Origin: Serpentinicella sp031432315
GTDB lineage: Bacteria; Bacillota; Clostridia; Peptostreptococcales; Natronincolaceae
Direction: 5' to 3'
Assembly (NCBI RefSeq): GCF_031432315.1
Contig: NZ_JAVKGO010000002.1
Location: 1 to 64,000 of the forward strand
Length of the DNA stretch: 64,000 bases
The stretch's first letter is position 1; every line of letters starts with the position of its first letter. The position numbers were made by a program, and so were the translations under genes. The notes beneath the pieces are model-generated. The model was not told the origin of the DNA. It did not search any database and was given only the letters and a program-made list of their open reading frames with translations. Below are positions 8,278 to 17,455 of this stretch, piece after piece.

Positions 8278-9165
8278 TTGAAACTTGACAAAACAAAACT
8301 CAATCAGGATCAAATTGCAAATGAAAATGCAGAAAAAAAGATTAAAATATCAGAGATGGTTGCTGACACATCTAAAGGTGAGATGACGCTACATTTATTA
8401 CCGAGTTTAGGTGGTTTGCTTAGCGGAAACTTATCACCTTTACAATTTTTATTAGACTCTATTACCGGGTTTTTCCAAGGATTTAAGTTGCTTTTTAGTA
8501 ATTTTAAGGCACTGATATTAATAATATTTATTTCATCAGTATGGCTTTTATTAATGTTATTAAACTCATTTGTAGTAGATAACCAATTTATAAAGGTATT
8601 AAACCTTCTTACTTTTGCTCAAGGAGGTACTAGTGGTGGTGTAGCTGGCTTAATTGGGGGAGTTGTAGGTAAGGGGCTACTTACTTATTTATTATTTACA
8701 ACTACTATAAATATATTTGGCAATAAAAAAATCATATCAAGCATTCGTGGTGCTAAGGTTCTATTAGGAACTTTGAAAGTTCGTAAACATAAGTCATTAG
8801 ATTCATTACTATTAGGTAGTGGAATATCTTTAATTGCATATAATTTTATGGCAGGAGATATTACTCCTATGACCAACATGGCAGCCATTAGTGGCTTGAT
8901 TTTATCATTAAGAGCATTAAGTAACCGGGCAGGATTTTTAAGAGGATTTATTAAATCTATCATATATCAAATTTCTAAGGACATTCCTACAGTTACACGT
9001 GTGAACTATATTATTGCTGGTTTATCTTCTGGATTTGCCCTTGCTGTACCACTTTCATATATTTCAGGAGGAAGAATAGGTTATTTAGCGGGTATTACTT
9101 TGCTTATAGTAGCACTAGTTATTAAGTTTGTATATGGAAAAAGAGTGGAGGTGATCTCGTCTTGA
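8278..9165 (+). CDS. Multi-pass membrane protein, first gene of unassigned operon
   Basis: The protein is 295 residues. A charged N-terminal 25 residues is followed by an amphipathic region and about six hydrophobic segments: ALILIIFISSVWLLLMLL, a glycine-rich SGGVAGLIGGVVGKG hairpin, SLLLGSGISLIAYNFMAG, and two near the C-terminus (IIAGLSSGFALAVPLS and GYLAGITLLIVALVIKFV). The start is TTG 8278 with AAAGGAGGAG eight bases upstream. Its TGA overlaps the TTG start of the next gene by four bases, so the two are translationally coupled. No family is recognised; the glycine-rich segments are compatible with a channel, carrier or secretion-associated pore. I give no function. Confidence 0.8.
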   Translation: MKLDKTKLNQDQIANENAEKKIKISEMVADTSKGEMTLHLLPSLGGLLSGNLSPLQFLLDSITGFFQGFKLLFSNFKALILIIFISSVWLLLMLLNSFVVDNQFIKVLNLLTFAQGGTSGGVAGLIGGVVGKGLLTYLLFTTTINIFGNKKIISSIRGAKVLLGTLKVRKHKSLDSLLLGSGISLIAYNFMAGDITPMTNMAAISGLILSLRALSNRAGFLRGFIKSIIYQISKDIPTVTRVNYIIAGLSSGFALAVPLSYISGGRIGYLAGITLLIVALVIKFVYGKRVEVISS

Positions 9166-11864
9166 AAAAATTGTTGACCGTTGGTATTGTTATTGTCTTT
9201 TGTTTAGGTCTACTAACAGCACCAGTAGCTGCTGCTGATAACTTCACAATTAATTTTGATTATCAGGAAAATGCTAATGCATCAACCAATCATTATCTGG
9301 GTTTGCTTTTAAGTGATGGTATTCTTTCTGCACCTCTTGAAGAAGAAGTTGCCTATTCCAATAGCGTTTCTGGTGAGTTTGTTTGCCAGCAAACAGAAGA
9401 AAATATCACATACAGTGGAAACATATTAATTACTGGTAGATTTATAGATTACAATGATTACTGGCAAGGGGATCCTTCACCTGAGCCTATATATCGTTTT
9501 GTTGGTCAGACTGAGTTTTATTTCGAAACTATAAGAAACGCCTATGAACAAAACAATGAATTGTACAGGGTAGACACACAACAATTTAGTTTTTCTGGCC
9601 CTATGATTATAGATCCAAATGAATTTACTATGGGGTTTGATGATATAGATGTATTTCGTGATGAACGGGTAGAAATGGAAATAAACACTATTATGGATGT
9701 AAGAACAACGCCTCCTACATATCAAGAAGGATCAAGATTTGGAAATCCTCCTAGATATTTAAGCGACAATTATACATTTGAATTCGGTACTGATAGTGGC
9801 TCTGGTCTAACTTCAATATTCATTGACACTGAAGCAAGGGATACACCTGGGGATACCTCAGTAGATGTTTCCAATATTATAGTTATAGGGCTAGTAGGTG
9901 TAGCCGCAGCTGCTGCGGGTGCAGCATCAGCAGCGAGTGGTGCAGGTGCAACTGAAATTGTAGCCAACAGGAGTCGAAGAAAAGAAGAAGAGGAATCAGA
10001 TAGTTCCTACAAAATGGTGCTTTATAAGGATTTTGGTAATCAAATAACTAGTGATGGAGAAACCTATTATGTTTATGCTCGGATGGTTGAAGTCACGATA
10101 GATGGTGAAGAAATAGCAAGACCGGATTTGACAGCCAACATAAACATTTTCTCTGAAAGTAGTCAGTTGGAAATGGGAGCTCTTGAGATGAGTGGAGATT
10201 ATATGGGAATCTCGGTAAAAGCGGTAACTACTGTAGATGAGGAATTACAGCTTGATGTTATTAAAGACAGTGTGGGCTTTTTAAAACAAACGGGAGATAC
10301 AGAAACTATACAAGTATTTTTGCAAGAAATTACAGATAATGCTGTGATTAGTTTCCGTTTTGTAGGAGAAGGTGGCATTTTCCAAAATAACGTTACTTTC
10401 TATCTTGTAGAACCCGAATGGGATTTTGATGCAGAACTCCGCTTTGAAAGAGATGATGGATTAGTAGAATTTGAAATAGAAAAAGTAGAAAACAATAGTG
10501 CAGTTCTAACTATTACCGAAGCAGCAAAAGAAATGAATGAAAATCACCCTTATGAAATGGCTGAAATATTAGTAAAGGCTACTTCCGAGAAGGGTGAAGC
10601 AATCCATTTGATTAAAGCTATAGTTTGGCAAGAAGGTCTATATCATATAAACCCTGAAATTGGTCGAAACCAGGATAGCACATATACCTTAAAAGCAGAT
10701 GGAGAGCAGGAAAAATTATCTGTAAGACTTCAGGCAGTAGTATGGGATGAACAAAATAATAGAGCAGTCAATCAACCTCAACTACTTACATCTGAAAATC
10801 TAAATATAGAAATTCAGCCTACTGATGAACAGACTAAAAATGCTATGGAGGTGGGCGAACTAGCACATGAAACTAAGTCATCAAGTCAAAGTTTCACTGA
10901 GTATAGTTTCTATATCAAAGAAGAAATACCTGGAGGAGGTATTAACCTTAATGTAGCAGTTAAACTAAGCATCAAAGGGCAGGAGGAAAAAGATTTTTCA
11001 AAAGAGATAGTATTCAAAGTAGAAACAACTGATATGGTACCTTTTGATAGGGAAAAAGAAATTCAACGCTGTCAGTATGTCATAGATAATTATGTTCCTG
11101 AAGCCCATAGACCAAAGTTTCAAGATATCTTAGACCGTCAATCCCAGGTGCTCGGCTCAGAAGGAATGTACGAACTAAGGCGTAAAATTTGGAATATTGC
11201 TCAGTTATTAGTCCTTGCTGAAGGTGCTGAAGGATATAAAGACGTAGAAATATGGGCAGATAGGATAGTTAACGTATTAGAATGGGCAGAGTGGGCAGGC
11301 GATCATTGTTTTAATTCAGTAGTAAAAGTTAAACTAGGGCCAGCAGGAGGTGTGATAGCTCCTTTAGTTCGTAATATGATGGTGGACTGTATCAAAGTAT
11401 ATATTTATGAAGGACTAGATCCTATTAGCTGGCTAGAGCGACACATTAATAATATATATAACAGTATTAGTCCGGCAAGCGTTACCATAGGAGGAGCAGA
11501 AGCAGGCTGGAAAGAATTTTGCGATCAACTTAAAGAACGTGAAGTAGTAATAACAGGAACTGGTTGGAGAGTTGTAGTTCCTGGTTGGCTGGCAGTTAAA
11601 GTAATAGTAGCTATACGTAAGTTTATTACAGAGTGGGCTTATGAAGGTAAATCCTTATATGAAGCAGCAAATCAAACAGTATGGAATGCAGCTGACGATG
11701 TTATTGGAGATTATCTAGAAAACTTGGTGAAAAGTAAAGGGGATTATGGAATATTCGAAACGGCCAAATCAGAAGTATATGGTAAAACTGGGGACTCAGT
11801 AGCCCAACAAACTATGAAAGAAACCTTGGATGATCTAAATGATGCATATGATAGAAGTGAATAG
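9162..11864 (+). CDS. Large secreted or envelope protein of unknown function (900 aa)
   Basis: A signal peptide covers residues 1-24 (cleavage after PVAAA). An N-terminal beta-rich domain of about 200 residues is followed by a hydrophobic alanine/glycine-rich helix at about 239-265 and a very charged block (RSRRKEEEESDSS). Beta-sandwich-like repeats fill about 275-640, and an alpha-helical C-terminal domain about 645-900 contains four cysteines (RCQYV, DHCFN, VDCIK, EFCDQ). The second hydrophobic helix suggests a membrane-spanning protein with two faces, or an N-terminal domain tethered by it. The start is TTG 9162 with GGAGGTGATC. It is coupled to the membrane protein upstream and the lipoprotein downstream. 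No family is recognised. Confidence 0.8.
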   Translation: MKKLLTVGIVIVFCLGLLTAPVAAADNFTINFDYQENANASTNHYLGLLLSDGILSAPLEEEVAYSNSVSGEFVCQQTEENITYSGNILITGRFIDYNDYWQGDPSPEPIYRFVGQTEFYFETIRNAYEQNNELYRVDTQQFSFSGPMIIDPNEFTMGFDDIDVFRDERVEMEINTIMDVRTTPPTYQEGSRFGNPPRYLSDNYTFEFGTDSGSGLTSIFIDTEARDTPGDTSVDVSNIIVIGLVGVAAAAAGAASAASGAGATEIVANRSRRKEEEESDSSYKMVLYKDFGNQITSDGETYYVYARMVEVTIDGEEIARPDLTANINIFSESSQLEMGALEMSGDYMGISVKAVTTVDEELQLDVIKDSVGFLKQTGDTETIQVFLQEITDNAVISFRFVGEGGIFQNNVTFYLVEPEWDFDAELRFERDDGLVEFEIEKVENNSAVLTITEAAKEMNENHPYEMAEILVKATSEKGEAIHLIKAIVWQEGLYHINPEIGRNQDSTYTLKADGEQEKLSVRLQAVVWDEQNNRAVNQPQLLTSENLNIEIQPTDEQTKNAMEVGELAHETKSSSQSFTEYSFYIKEEIPGGGINLNVAVKLSIKGQEEKDFSKEIVFKVETTDMVPFDREKEIQRCQYVIDNYVPEAHRPKFQDILDRQSQVLGSEGMYELRRKIWNIAQLLVLAEGAEGYKDVEIWADRIVNVLEWAEWAGDHCFNSVVKVKLGPAGGVIAPLVRNMMVDCIKVYIYEGLDPISWLERHINNIYNSISPASVTIGGAEAGWKEFCDQLKEREVVITGTGWRVVVPGWLAVKVIVAIRKFITEWAYEGKSLYEAANQTVWNAADDVIGDYLENLVKSKGDYGIFETAKSEVYGKTGDSVAQQTMKETLDDLNDAYDRSE

Positions 11865-11908
11865 TCATCAAATAGTAACACTGAAGCAAACAATGGGAGG
11901 GGAGTAAA

Positions 11909-12547
11909 ATGAAAAAAATACTTGTAATATTTTCGCTTTTTCTGGTTTTAGGATTACTTGGTGCATGTGACAATGGTGATGGTCAGAGTAATCAAATCAG
12001 TAATAACATTGATTCACAAGACAAAGGAAGTTCTAGTTCTGAAGTCATCGATGCACACGAGGTTCTGTTTGATTTCATATTAAGGTATGAGTCAGATGAT
12101 GAAGAGATCCCTATATTTCAATTGGGAACCTTTATAGACATAATTTGGGATGAGCTGAATTTTGAAGGGGAATCCGTCGCTAACAGGGAAGTACAGTACG
12201 ATTTTGGCAGATATGATCTACAAGAAGAAATCTTCTTAACAGGGAGGGTTTCTGAAGATCAAAGAACGGTGGAGGCTTTAACCATTAGAATTGAAAGAAC
12301 TGGTGAACTGAACGAAATATTTGAGTTTGAATTGGAAAATATACCTTATAATGATGACAATGCATATGCAGATAGCTCACATGCTTTTCGTGTGAAGGAA
12401 GGTGTGGATAGAATAGGTGAGCATATTAAAGAATGGAATGAACTACCTGTAGATAGCGAAGAGCTGAAAGATATTACGCAGAAATTTGAGATTATGGAAA
12501 GGCAAAACCAAAATGCAGAAATTCAAGTGAATTTTTATTTTGATTAA
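11909..12547 (+). CDS. Acidic lipoprotein, third gene of unassigned operon
   Basis: The protein is 212 residues. The signal peptide ends in a lipobox (LLGAC, cysteine near residue 20), followed by a serine/asparagine/aspartate linker to about residue 48 and a compact acidic domain of alternating strands (VEALTIRIERTGELNEIFEFELEN). ATG 11909 follows GGGAGGGGAG, 44 bases after the 900-residue gene, so it is probably in the same transcript. It would sit on the outer face of the membrane beside the products of the two preceding genes. The domain is not recognised. Confidence 0.8.
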   Translation: MKKILVIFSLFLVLGLLGACDNGDGQSNQISNNIDSQDKGSSSSEVIDAHEVLFDFILRYESDDEEIPIFQLGTFIDIIWDELNFEGESVANREVQYDFGRYDLQEEIFLTGRVSEDQRTVEALTIRIERTGELNEIFEFELENIPYNDDNAYADSSHAFRVKEGVDRIGEHIKEWNELPVDSEELKDITQKFEIMERQNQNAEIQVNFYFD

Positions 12548-12588
12548 TTTATTTATCATTATCCTCCCTTGTAAAATCAGGGGAAATA

Positions 12589-12672
12589 TAGCAGCTTACT
12601 GCAATCCTAGTAACAGGGGTATCAGAAGGAGAAGCAGTTATTACTGTTACAACAAATGAAAATTTAAAGAGT
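12589..12672 (+). pseudogene. Remnant resembling a bacterial Ig-like (BIG2) domain
   Basis: After a stop codon the DNA reads AILVTGVSEGEAVITVTTNE, the C-terminal strand signature of BIG_2 repeats, and then runs into a terminator hairpin. There is no start or ribosome site. It is probably the tail of a deleted surface-protein gene. Confidence 0.4.
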
Positions 12673-12682
12673 AATACATGTT

Positions 12683-12714
12683 CCCTCAGACTTAAGTTTG
12701 AGGGATTTTGTTTT
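12683..12714 (+). terminator. Intrinsic terminator
   Basis: CCCTCA and TGAGGG arms enclose a short AT stem (12683-12704), followed by ATTTTGTTTT. It follows the lipoprotein and BIG2-like remnant. Confidence 0.75.
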
Positions 12715-12764
12715 AAAAGGAGTGTACTATTTTGCATATTATAATTAAGTGAAAAAAGGAGTTT

Positions 12765-13091
12765 AAAAGTATTTGTATGGAATATTTAGGATGAACAATC
12801 CAAAATGAAATTTATGAATAGCGTGGGTTACGCTAATGAAAAAAATGCTTCATCAAGTCACTACGATCGCCATATCACAAAATCGGACGCTGGTTTCAAA
12901 GATACAAATTGGAGCTTTTCTGTAGATGGAAAACAGCTATTTTCAGTAGTTTATGGATTGAAGATTATCAATATGAGCCAAGAAATATATATTTGATTGA
13001 TTTTGAAAAGAAAGAAATCAAATTTTTAGCATATTCTGAAAGTGACTTTAAAATAGAAGATATTCCAGAAAATATAAAGGATGCCACCTAA
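12765..13091 (+). pseudogene. Decayed paralogue of the 2294-3088 lipoprotein
   Basis: Frame 1 reads FKDTNWSFSVDGKQLFS, and then, after a frameshift near 12955, YLIDFEKKEIKFLAYSESDF followed by KIEDIPENIKDAT. These align in order with IHDTNLRFTLDGEYA, NFLNFENKTNTFLANEENNF and KIEDVPEEVRSKF of the intact lipoprotein. The 5' part with signal peptide is missing, there is an in-frame TAG near 12796, and the C-terminal third is lost. The 18-base repeat follows 16 bases after the stop. Confidence 0.75.
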
Positions 13092-13106
13092 ATAAAGCTA
13101 TGAAGC

Positions 13107-13124
13107 AAAATGGGTCTTGACCAC
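13107..13124 (+). repeat. 18-base repeat, copy B
   Basis: This is an exact copy of the sequence at 3250-3267. It again lies downstream of the lipoprotein-family sequence, which suggests the duplicated unit carried its 3' flank with it. Confidence 0.6.
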
Positions 13125-13232
13125 ACACCCTTTTGGTTGTATTGTTGTGATGGTGTAAAAATCAAGTGTCGCCCCCTGTGCAATAGCGCATTGTTAAATT
13201 ATATTGTTTACCACATAAATATATAAAACTAA

Positions 13233-13262
13233 AATCCACTCAAAAGAGTGGATTAGTTATTT
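13233..13262 (-). terminator. Terminator of the MutS-like gene
   Basis: AATCCACTC-aaaa-GAGTGGATT forms a perfect nine-bp stem. Read on the minus strand it is followed by TTTAGTTTT. Confidence 0.75.
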
Positions 13263-13296
13263 TATCAAGAAAGTGCTAATGATGGAGTTCAAACAA

Positions 13297-15102
13297 TTAA
13301 TCTTCAATTCCTATCATTTTCATTAGATAAAGTGCATTTCTTGTTGTAGATATTCCTTTTCTAAGCTTATAGTCGAAGTATATTTTATTATTTTTATAAT
13401 GCTCCTGAAAATTATAATTAACCACGCTTCCGTTAGTCTCTTCCTCAAGCTCACCTAGCTCTAGGTCATGGGTTGAAACGAATCCCATTGCATTTTCCTT
13501 ATAAAGCTTCGTGATTAATTTCTTGGCTCCAATATGCCTATCGTGAGAATTAGTTCCTTTAAATATTTCATCAAGTAGGAAAAACACTTGTTGATCATGT
13601 TTTGTAGCCTGGATGATTTCCTTGATTCTAAGTAGCTCAGCGTAAAAAGAGGAGATACTTTTTTCTAAGTTATCACTAACTCTCATACAGGTAAAAATTC
13701 TCATGAAGGAACATTTAAATTTCTTAGCGCAAACAGGGGCCCCAGCATATGCAAGAACAAGATTTATCCCTGCAGTTCTCAATAAAGTGCTTTTACCAGA
13801 CATATTTGAACCGGTAATTAACAATATAGTTTGAGGTTCTTTAATTGTTAAATCATTATAAACTTGCTTGTTTGTTAATAGTGGGTGTCCTATATCTTGG
13901 GCAATAAATACAGATTTTTCTAAAGTAAATTCGGGTACTGCCCAGTTTGGATAGTCATAGCTAATAATAGCTAGGCTAGATAAAGCTTCGAGCTCACCTA
14001 ATGTACTTAGCCATTCTTCAACTAAATGACCTGAACTAAGTTTCCACTTTTCCAGAGCAATCATACATTGATAGTCCCATAAGAAAATAATATTAATTGG
14101 GATAAACACAAAATTGCTTCTATTAGATATTTTATCAGCAATTTTTTCTAAGGCTTTTAACTGGTCATAAGCCGTAAGGCCTTGATTATCCATAATCTTA
14201 TCTTTTAAGTTTTTAATATATTTAGAATTAAAGCTCGTTTTTTCAAAATGCTTAAGCATCTTTCCATATGTCCTAATACTTCTTTGGGAAGTATAAACTG
14301 TTTTTAGAGCTTCATTTCGTTTTTTAACGCCTATTAAAAGTAAAGAAATTTGTATAAAAATCAGAAGAACAGGGATAAGCCTAGGAATATGATTAAACCC
14401 ATAGCTAAGTAAGAAAGATATTATTGTAAGCCCTGGTAATAGCTTAAAAACATAAATGATATCACTTCTAGTATATAAATCATTGTGATTATTATTTTTT
14501 AACCATTTTAATAAATCATTGTCATTACTTGTTTGTTCAACTATTTGTATCGCTTCAGCTTCATACTTTTGTCTCCACCATCTCATTTTGCCAAGCTCAT
14601 TTAATGCCTCTTGTCTATCCTTTAAGGTATTATGGTCATAACAGGGGGATGTCAAAAATGTTTTAAGTTTTTTCCTACCTAAATAAGTTCTAGCAGTGTT
14701 AATCCACTGAAATAATGAGCCTCGACCAAAAAGATCTAAATCATGGGAAAACGCATGATTTTCATTTTTAAATGCTTCCCCTGTGTCTGTAAAGTCTAAC
14801 CAAGTACCTTCTAATCTTTTAAAAGCGTTACGATTTATATTAAGTATTTGTTCTCCGTAAACCAGTAACTTTTTAATTTTCCTATAGACGACAACTAGGT
14901 ATATAAAGATAGAGGTGAAAATAACAAGAACGCTCCAAAGTAAATAGTATAACGCCATCCAGTCAGCTATAGCAGCAATAATAATGCCTGATATAGCGGT
15001 TAAGAGTCTCCAATTTCCCGTTGCATGTAATCGCTTTTTTAATGTATCACACAATTTCTCATACTTGAATATACGTTTTTTATATGTATTTTTTGCATTC
15101 AT
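13297..15102 (-). CDS. Membrane-anchored MutS-family ATPase
   Basis: The protein is 601 residues. The C-terminal half is a MutS domain V ATPase with Walker A ITGSNMSGKST (about residue 430), the MutS-specific SFYAELLRIKEI block, Walker B FFLLDEIFKGTNS and the STHDLEL motif. The N-terminal half lacks the mismatch-recognition domain. It instead has two hydrophobic pairs (about 35-72 and 220-258), so the protein probably sits in the membrane with its ATPase in the cytosol. This architecture is a known MutS-like subfamily in Firmicutes with no defined mismatch-repair role. The start is ATG 15102. Hairpins bound the gene on both sides, so it is transcribed alone. Confidence 0.85.
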   Translation of the reverse strand: MNAKNTYKKRIFKYEKLCDTLKKRLHATGNWRLLTAISGIIIAAIADWMALYYLLWSVLVIFTSIFIYLVVVYRKIKKLLVYGEQILNINRNAFKRLEGTWLDFTDTGEAFKNENHAFSHDLDLFGRGSLFQWINTARTYLGRKKLKTFLTSPCYDHNTLKDRQEALNELGKMRWWRQKYEAEAIQIVEQTSNDNDLLKWLKNNNHNDLYTRSDIIYVFKLLPGLTIISFLLSYGFNHIPRLIPVLLIFIQISLLLIGVKKRNEALKTVYTSQRSIRTYGKMLKHFEKTSFNSKYIKNLKDKIMDNQGLTAYDQLKALEKIADKISNRSNFVFIPINIIFLWDYQCMIALEKWKLSSGHLVEEWLSTLGELEALSSLAIISYDYPNWAVPEFTLEKSVFIAQDIGHPLLTNKQVYNDLTIKEPQTILLITGSNMSGKSTLLRTAGINLVLAYAGAPVCAKKFKCSFMRIFTCMRVSDNLEKSISSFYAELLRIKEIIQATKHDQQVFFLLDEIFKGTNSHDRHIGAKKLITKLYKENAMGFVSTHDLELGELEEETNGSVVNYNFQEHYKNNKIYFDYKLRKGISTTRNALYLMKMIGIED

Positions 15103-15170
15103 AAAATCAACTCCTAAGCAAACACACTATATACTATACGCTAATCATTAAAAATTATTTTATTTAACAA

Positions 15171-15199
15171 AAAATCCACTTTAAATAGTGGATTTTATT
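15171..15199. terminator. Hairpin between convergent-side and upstream genes
   Basis: AAAATCCACT-ttaaat-AGTGGATTTT is a ten-bp perfect stem flanked by T-runs on both strands. It lies downstream of the minus-strand gene at 15313-15693. Confidence 0.7.
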
Positions 15200-15312
15200 C
15201 TAGTATTTCTTATTAGCTATTACACCATAGTCTAAAGTTACTTTAACCCTATACTATTATTTACCAATATAGTAATATGTTTCAACTACTTTACTAGTAG
15301 GTTTAACTACAA

Positions 15313-15693
15313 TTACTTTTTCGTTTTTTGTATCTTTTCCCATTGGTGATAACTTTTTAAAAGATTTAGTGCCTTCTTCATTGTTTTATCCTTAACATTA
15401 GAGCTATCTTTAAGCACTCTTGACATTTGAATTAGCTGAGTTTCTAAGAACTTAGGATTTTGAAATTTAGTAGCAAGCGATGAAGCATTTTTTTTATTTT
15501 TAGATGCTAAAATAGATTCTTTAAATAGTAGTAATAGAAAGCTATTTTTCTTTTGCTTTGGTACTTGTTTAGCTTGCAGATAAACCTGACTAAAAAACTG
15601 ATCTAAGTTTTTCTTTCTATAATGATAGTAAGCCACTAATAATGCAACACCAACTATCAATATAATTCCAATAATATAAATACTCTTGTCCAT
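15313..15693 (-). CDS. Single-pass membrane protein of unknown function
   Basis: The protein is 126 residues. ATG 15693 follows GGAGGAAGATATT; an upstream ATG at 15723 lacks a ribosome site. One N-terminal membrane segment (YIIGIILIVGVALLVAYY, residues 5-22) precedes a strongly basic, helical, lysine-rich cytosolic domain, for example RKKNLDQFFSQVYLQAKQ. No family is recognised. It lies upstream of and in the same direction as the MutS-like ATPase, but a hairpin separates them. Confidence 0.65.
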   Translation of the reverse strand: MDKSIYIIGIILIVGVALLVAYYHYRKKNLDQFFSQVYLQAKQVPKQKKNSFLLLLFKESILASKNKKNASSLATKFQNPKFLETQLIQMSRVLKDSSNVKDKTMKKALNLLKSYHQWEKIQKTKK

Positions 15694-16050
15694 AATATCT
15701 TCCTCCCTATAAATAAAATGCAAATGTTACATATGTTATTTTAACATAATATCATTACAAATGCCTTCATAATTATGTATTGGGTTTTATTTAATATATT
15801 GATAGAATAATGGAACAATAAAATATAGCGTAATAAATGAAAAAAACTAAAGAAATTTATGATGCATGTAAAATTACACCATATAGAAACCTAAATTAAT
15901 ATTCAATATGAACACATAAATAATTTTACAAAAACGAAAGTAGTGTCTTTTTAAATACTACTAATGGCCTAAGGTATAATTCAATCTTATTATATTGTTA
16001 ATAATATAAAGTGCTTATATGTTTGCATAAATGAGGAGGTTAATATAGTA
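15694..16050. other. AT-rich intergenic region
   Basis: No gene is seen. An imperfect inverted repeat, AGTAGT-N12-ACTACT, lies near 15940-15963 and may be an operator or weak terminator. The rest is AT-rich without clear structure. Confidence 0.4.
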
Positions 16051-17268
16051 ATGAATTTACAATCAGGAAAGCTTTATTGGAATAAAACCATAACAAACCC
16101 TCCTTCCTATGAACCACTTGAATATGATATTGAATGTGATGTTTTGATTATCGGTGGAGGCACTTCAGGCGCGCAAACTGCCTACTATTTATGGGAAAAA
16201 GGGTTAAATGTAGTGTTAGTAGATAAAGGGAAAATAGGCCAAGGAAGTACATCTTCAAATACTGCACTTATACAGTATTCTGGTGATAAAATGTTTTATG
16301 AACTAATTAATAGTTTTGGGGAAGAAATCGCTGCTACACATTTAAAGTTATGTTTAGCAGGTATAAACGAAATAGAAGAAGTATGTAGATACTTAGATAA
16401 AAGCGTTGACTTTGTTCGCCGAGATAGCCTCTACTATGCCAGCTATAAAGAGGATGTAATAAAGATTGAAAAGGAATACAAGTATTTAAAGAAACATGGG
16501 TTTGATGTTGAATTAATGTCAGAAAATGATATTAAACAAGTCTATCCCTTTGAGAAAGCAGCAGCTATCTACACAAAGAATGATGCTGTAGTAAACCCTT
16601 ATAAATTTACCTTAGAGCTTATACACAAAGCTTATAAAAAGGGAATACGGGTATTTGAAGATACCCATATAATTGGGAAGAAGGTAGAAAAAGACCATAC
16701 TTTGTTACATACTAAAAATGGTGGTACTATCAAAACACGTTATGTAATTGTAGCTGCGGGCTACGAATGTAAAGAATTTAAGCAAGATAAGAATGTAGTA
16801 TTTGAAAGTTCCTATGCCGTAGTGACCAATCAAGTGGAGGATCTGTCTGACTGGCATAAACAGACTTTAATTTGGGAAACAGCTCGACCATATATTTATA
16901 TGCGCACTACAGCGGATAATCGTATTATCATTGGTGGTCTAGATGAAACAACAACAATTCCTGAAGAACGGGATAGTAAGTTAACCCGCAAAAAAGATTT
17001 GTTAATCGGAGAATTTAATAAACTTTTTCCTAATATTAAAGTTTCTCCTGAGTTCTATCTGTCAGCTATTTATGGTGGCACCCATGATGGATTGCCTATG
17101 ATAGGATCCTATGGACAATTTCCCAACTGGTATTTCCTAATGGCTTATGGTGATAATGGGATGGTTTACAGTATGGTTCTGGCTAGAATAATTACAGATC
17201 TTATTACTAAAGGTTCAAATTCACATTTAGACATATATTTACAGAACCGCCCTTTGATTAATAAATAA
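16051..17268 (+). CDS. FAD-dependent amino-acid oxidase/dehydrogenase (DAO family)
   Basis: The protein is 405 residues. A Rossmann FAD-binding motif (VLIIGGGTSGAQTAYYL, about residues 32-48) is followed by the acidic second-strand end (VVLVDKG). The C-terminal DAO signature (YGGTHDGLPMIGSYG, then MAYGDNGMVYS) is present. The family oxidises amines or amino acids (D-amino acids, glycine, sarcosine) to imines and keto acids, passing electrons to FAD. The GAGG ribosome site precedes ATG 16051. A 2-hydroxyacid dehydrogenase follows 187 bases later. The substrate cannot be read from sequence. Confidence 0.8.
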   Translation: MNLQSGKLYWNKTITNPPSYEPLEYDIECDVLIIGGGTSGAQTAYYLWEKGLNVVLVDKGKIGQGSTSSNTALIQYSGDKMFYELINSFGEEIAATHLKLCLAGINEIEEVCRYLDKSVDFVRRDSLYYASYKEDVIKIEKEYKYLKKHGFDVELMSENDIKQVYPFEKAAAIYTKNDAVVNPYKFTLELIHKAYKKGIRVFEDTHIIGKKVEKDHTLLHTKNGGTIKTRYVIVAAGYECKEFKQDKNVVFESSYAVVTNQVEDLSDWHKQTLIWETARPYIYMRTTADNRIIIGGLDETTTIPEERDSKLTRKKDLLIGEFNKLFPNIKVSPEFYLSAIYGGTHDGLPMIGSYGQFPNWYFLMAYGDNGMVYSMVLARIITDLITKGSNSHLDIYLQNRPLINK

Positions 17269-17338
17269 TAACCATTTATTTTATTTTAATTACTTATTTT
17301 TCAAAAAGTAAAAAATAATGATTTCTCTGTATTCCTAG

Positions 17339-17356
17339 TATAAAGTTAACTTTATA
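17339..17356. promoter_or_regulatory. Perfect 18-bp palindrome, possible operator
   Basis: TATAAAGTTAACTTTATA lies 100 bases upstream of the 2-hydroxyacid dehydrogenase start. It is too AT-rich and lacks a T-run to be a convincing terminator, so a dimeric repressor site is more likely. Confidence 0.4.
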
Positions 17357-17455
17357 AGTGTACTTATTAAAAGCTTAGCTTAAATAGGATAATAATATTT
17401 GGGTATAAACAGAATACACTTTAAGATTTTAAATACTAAAAATGGAGGTTTTAAT

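Noticed and set aside
9770..9967. Alanine-rich frame on the minus strand
   Set aside because: It is antisense to the alanine/glycine helix of the 900-residue protein; composition alone explains it.
13150..13190. Another REP right end (AAAATCAAGTGTCGCCCCC)
   Set aside because: It only loosely resembles the AAAAAGTCACCGTCCC end, with no pairing partner found nearby.
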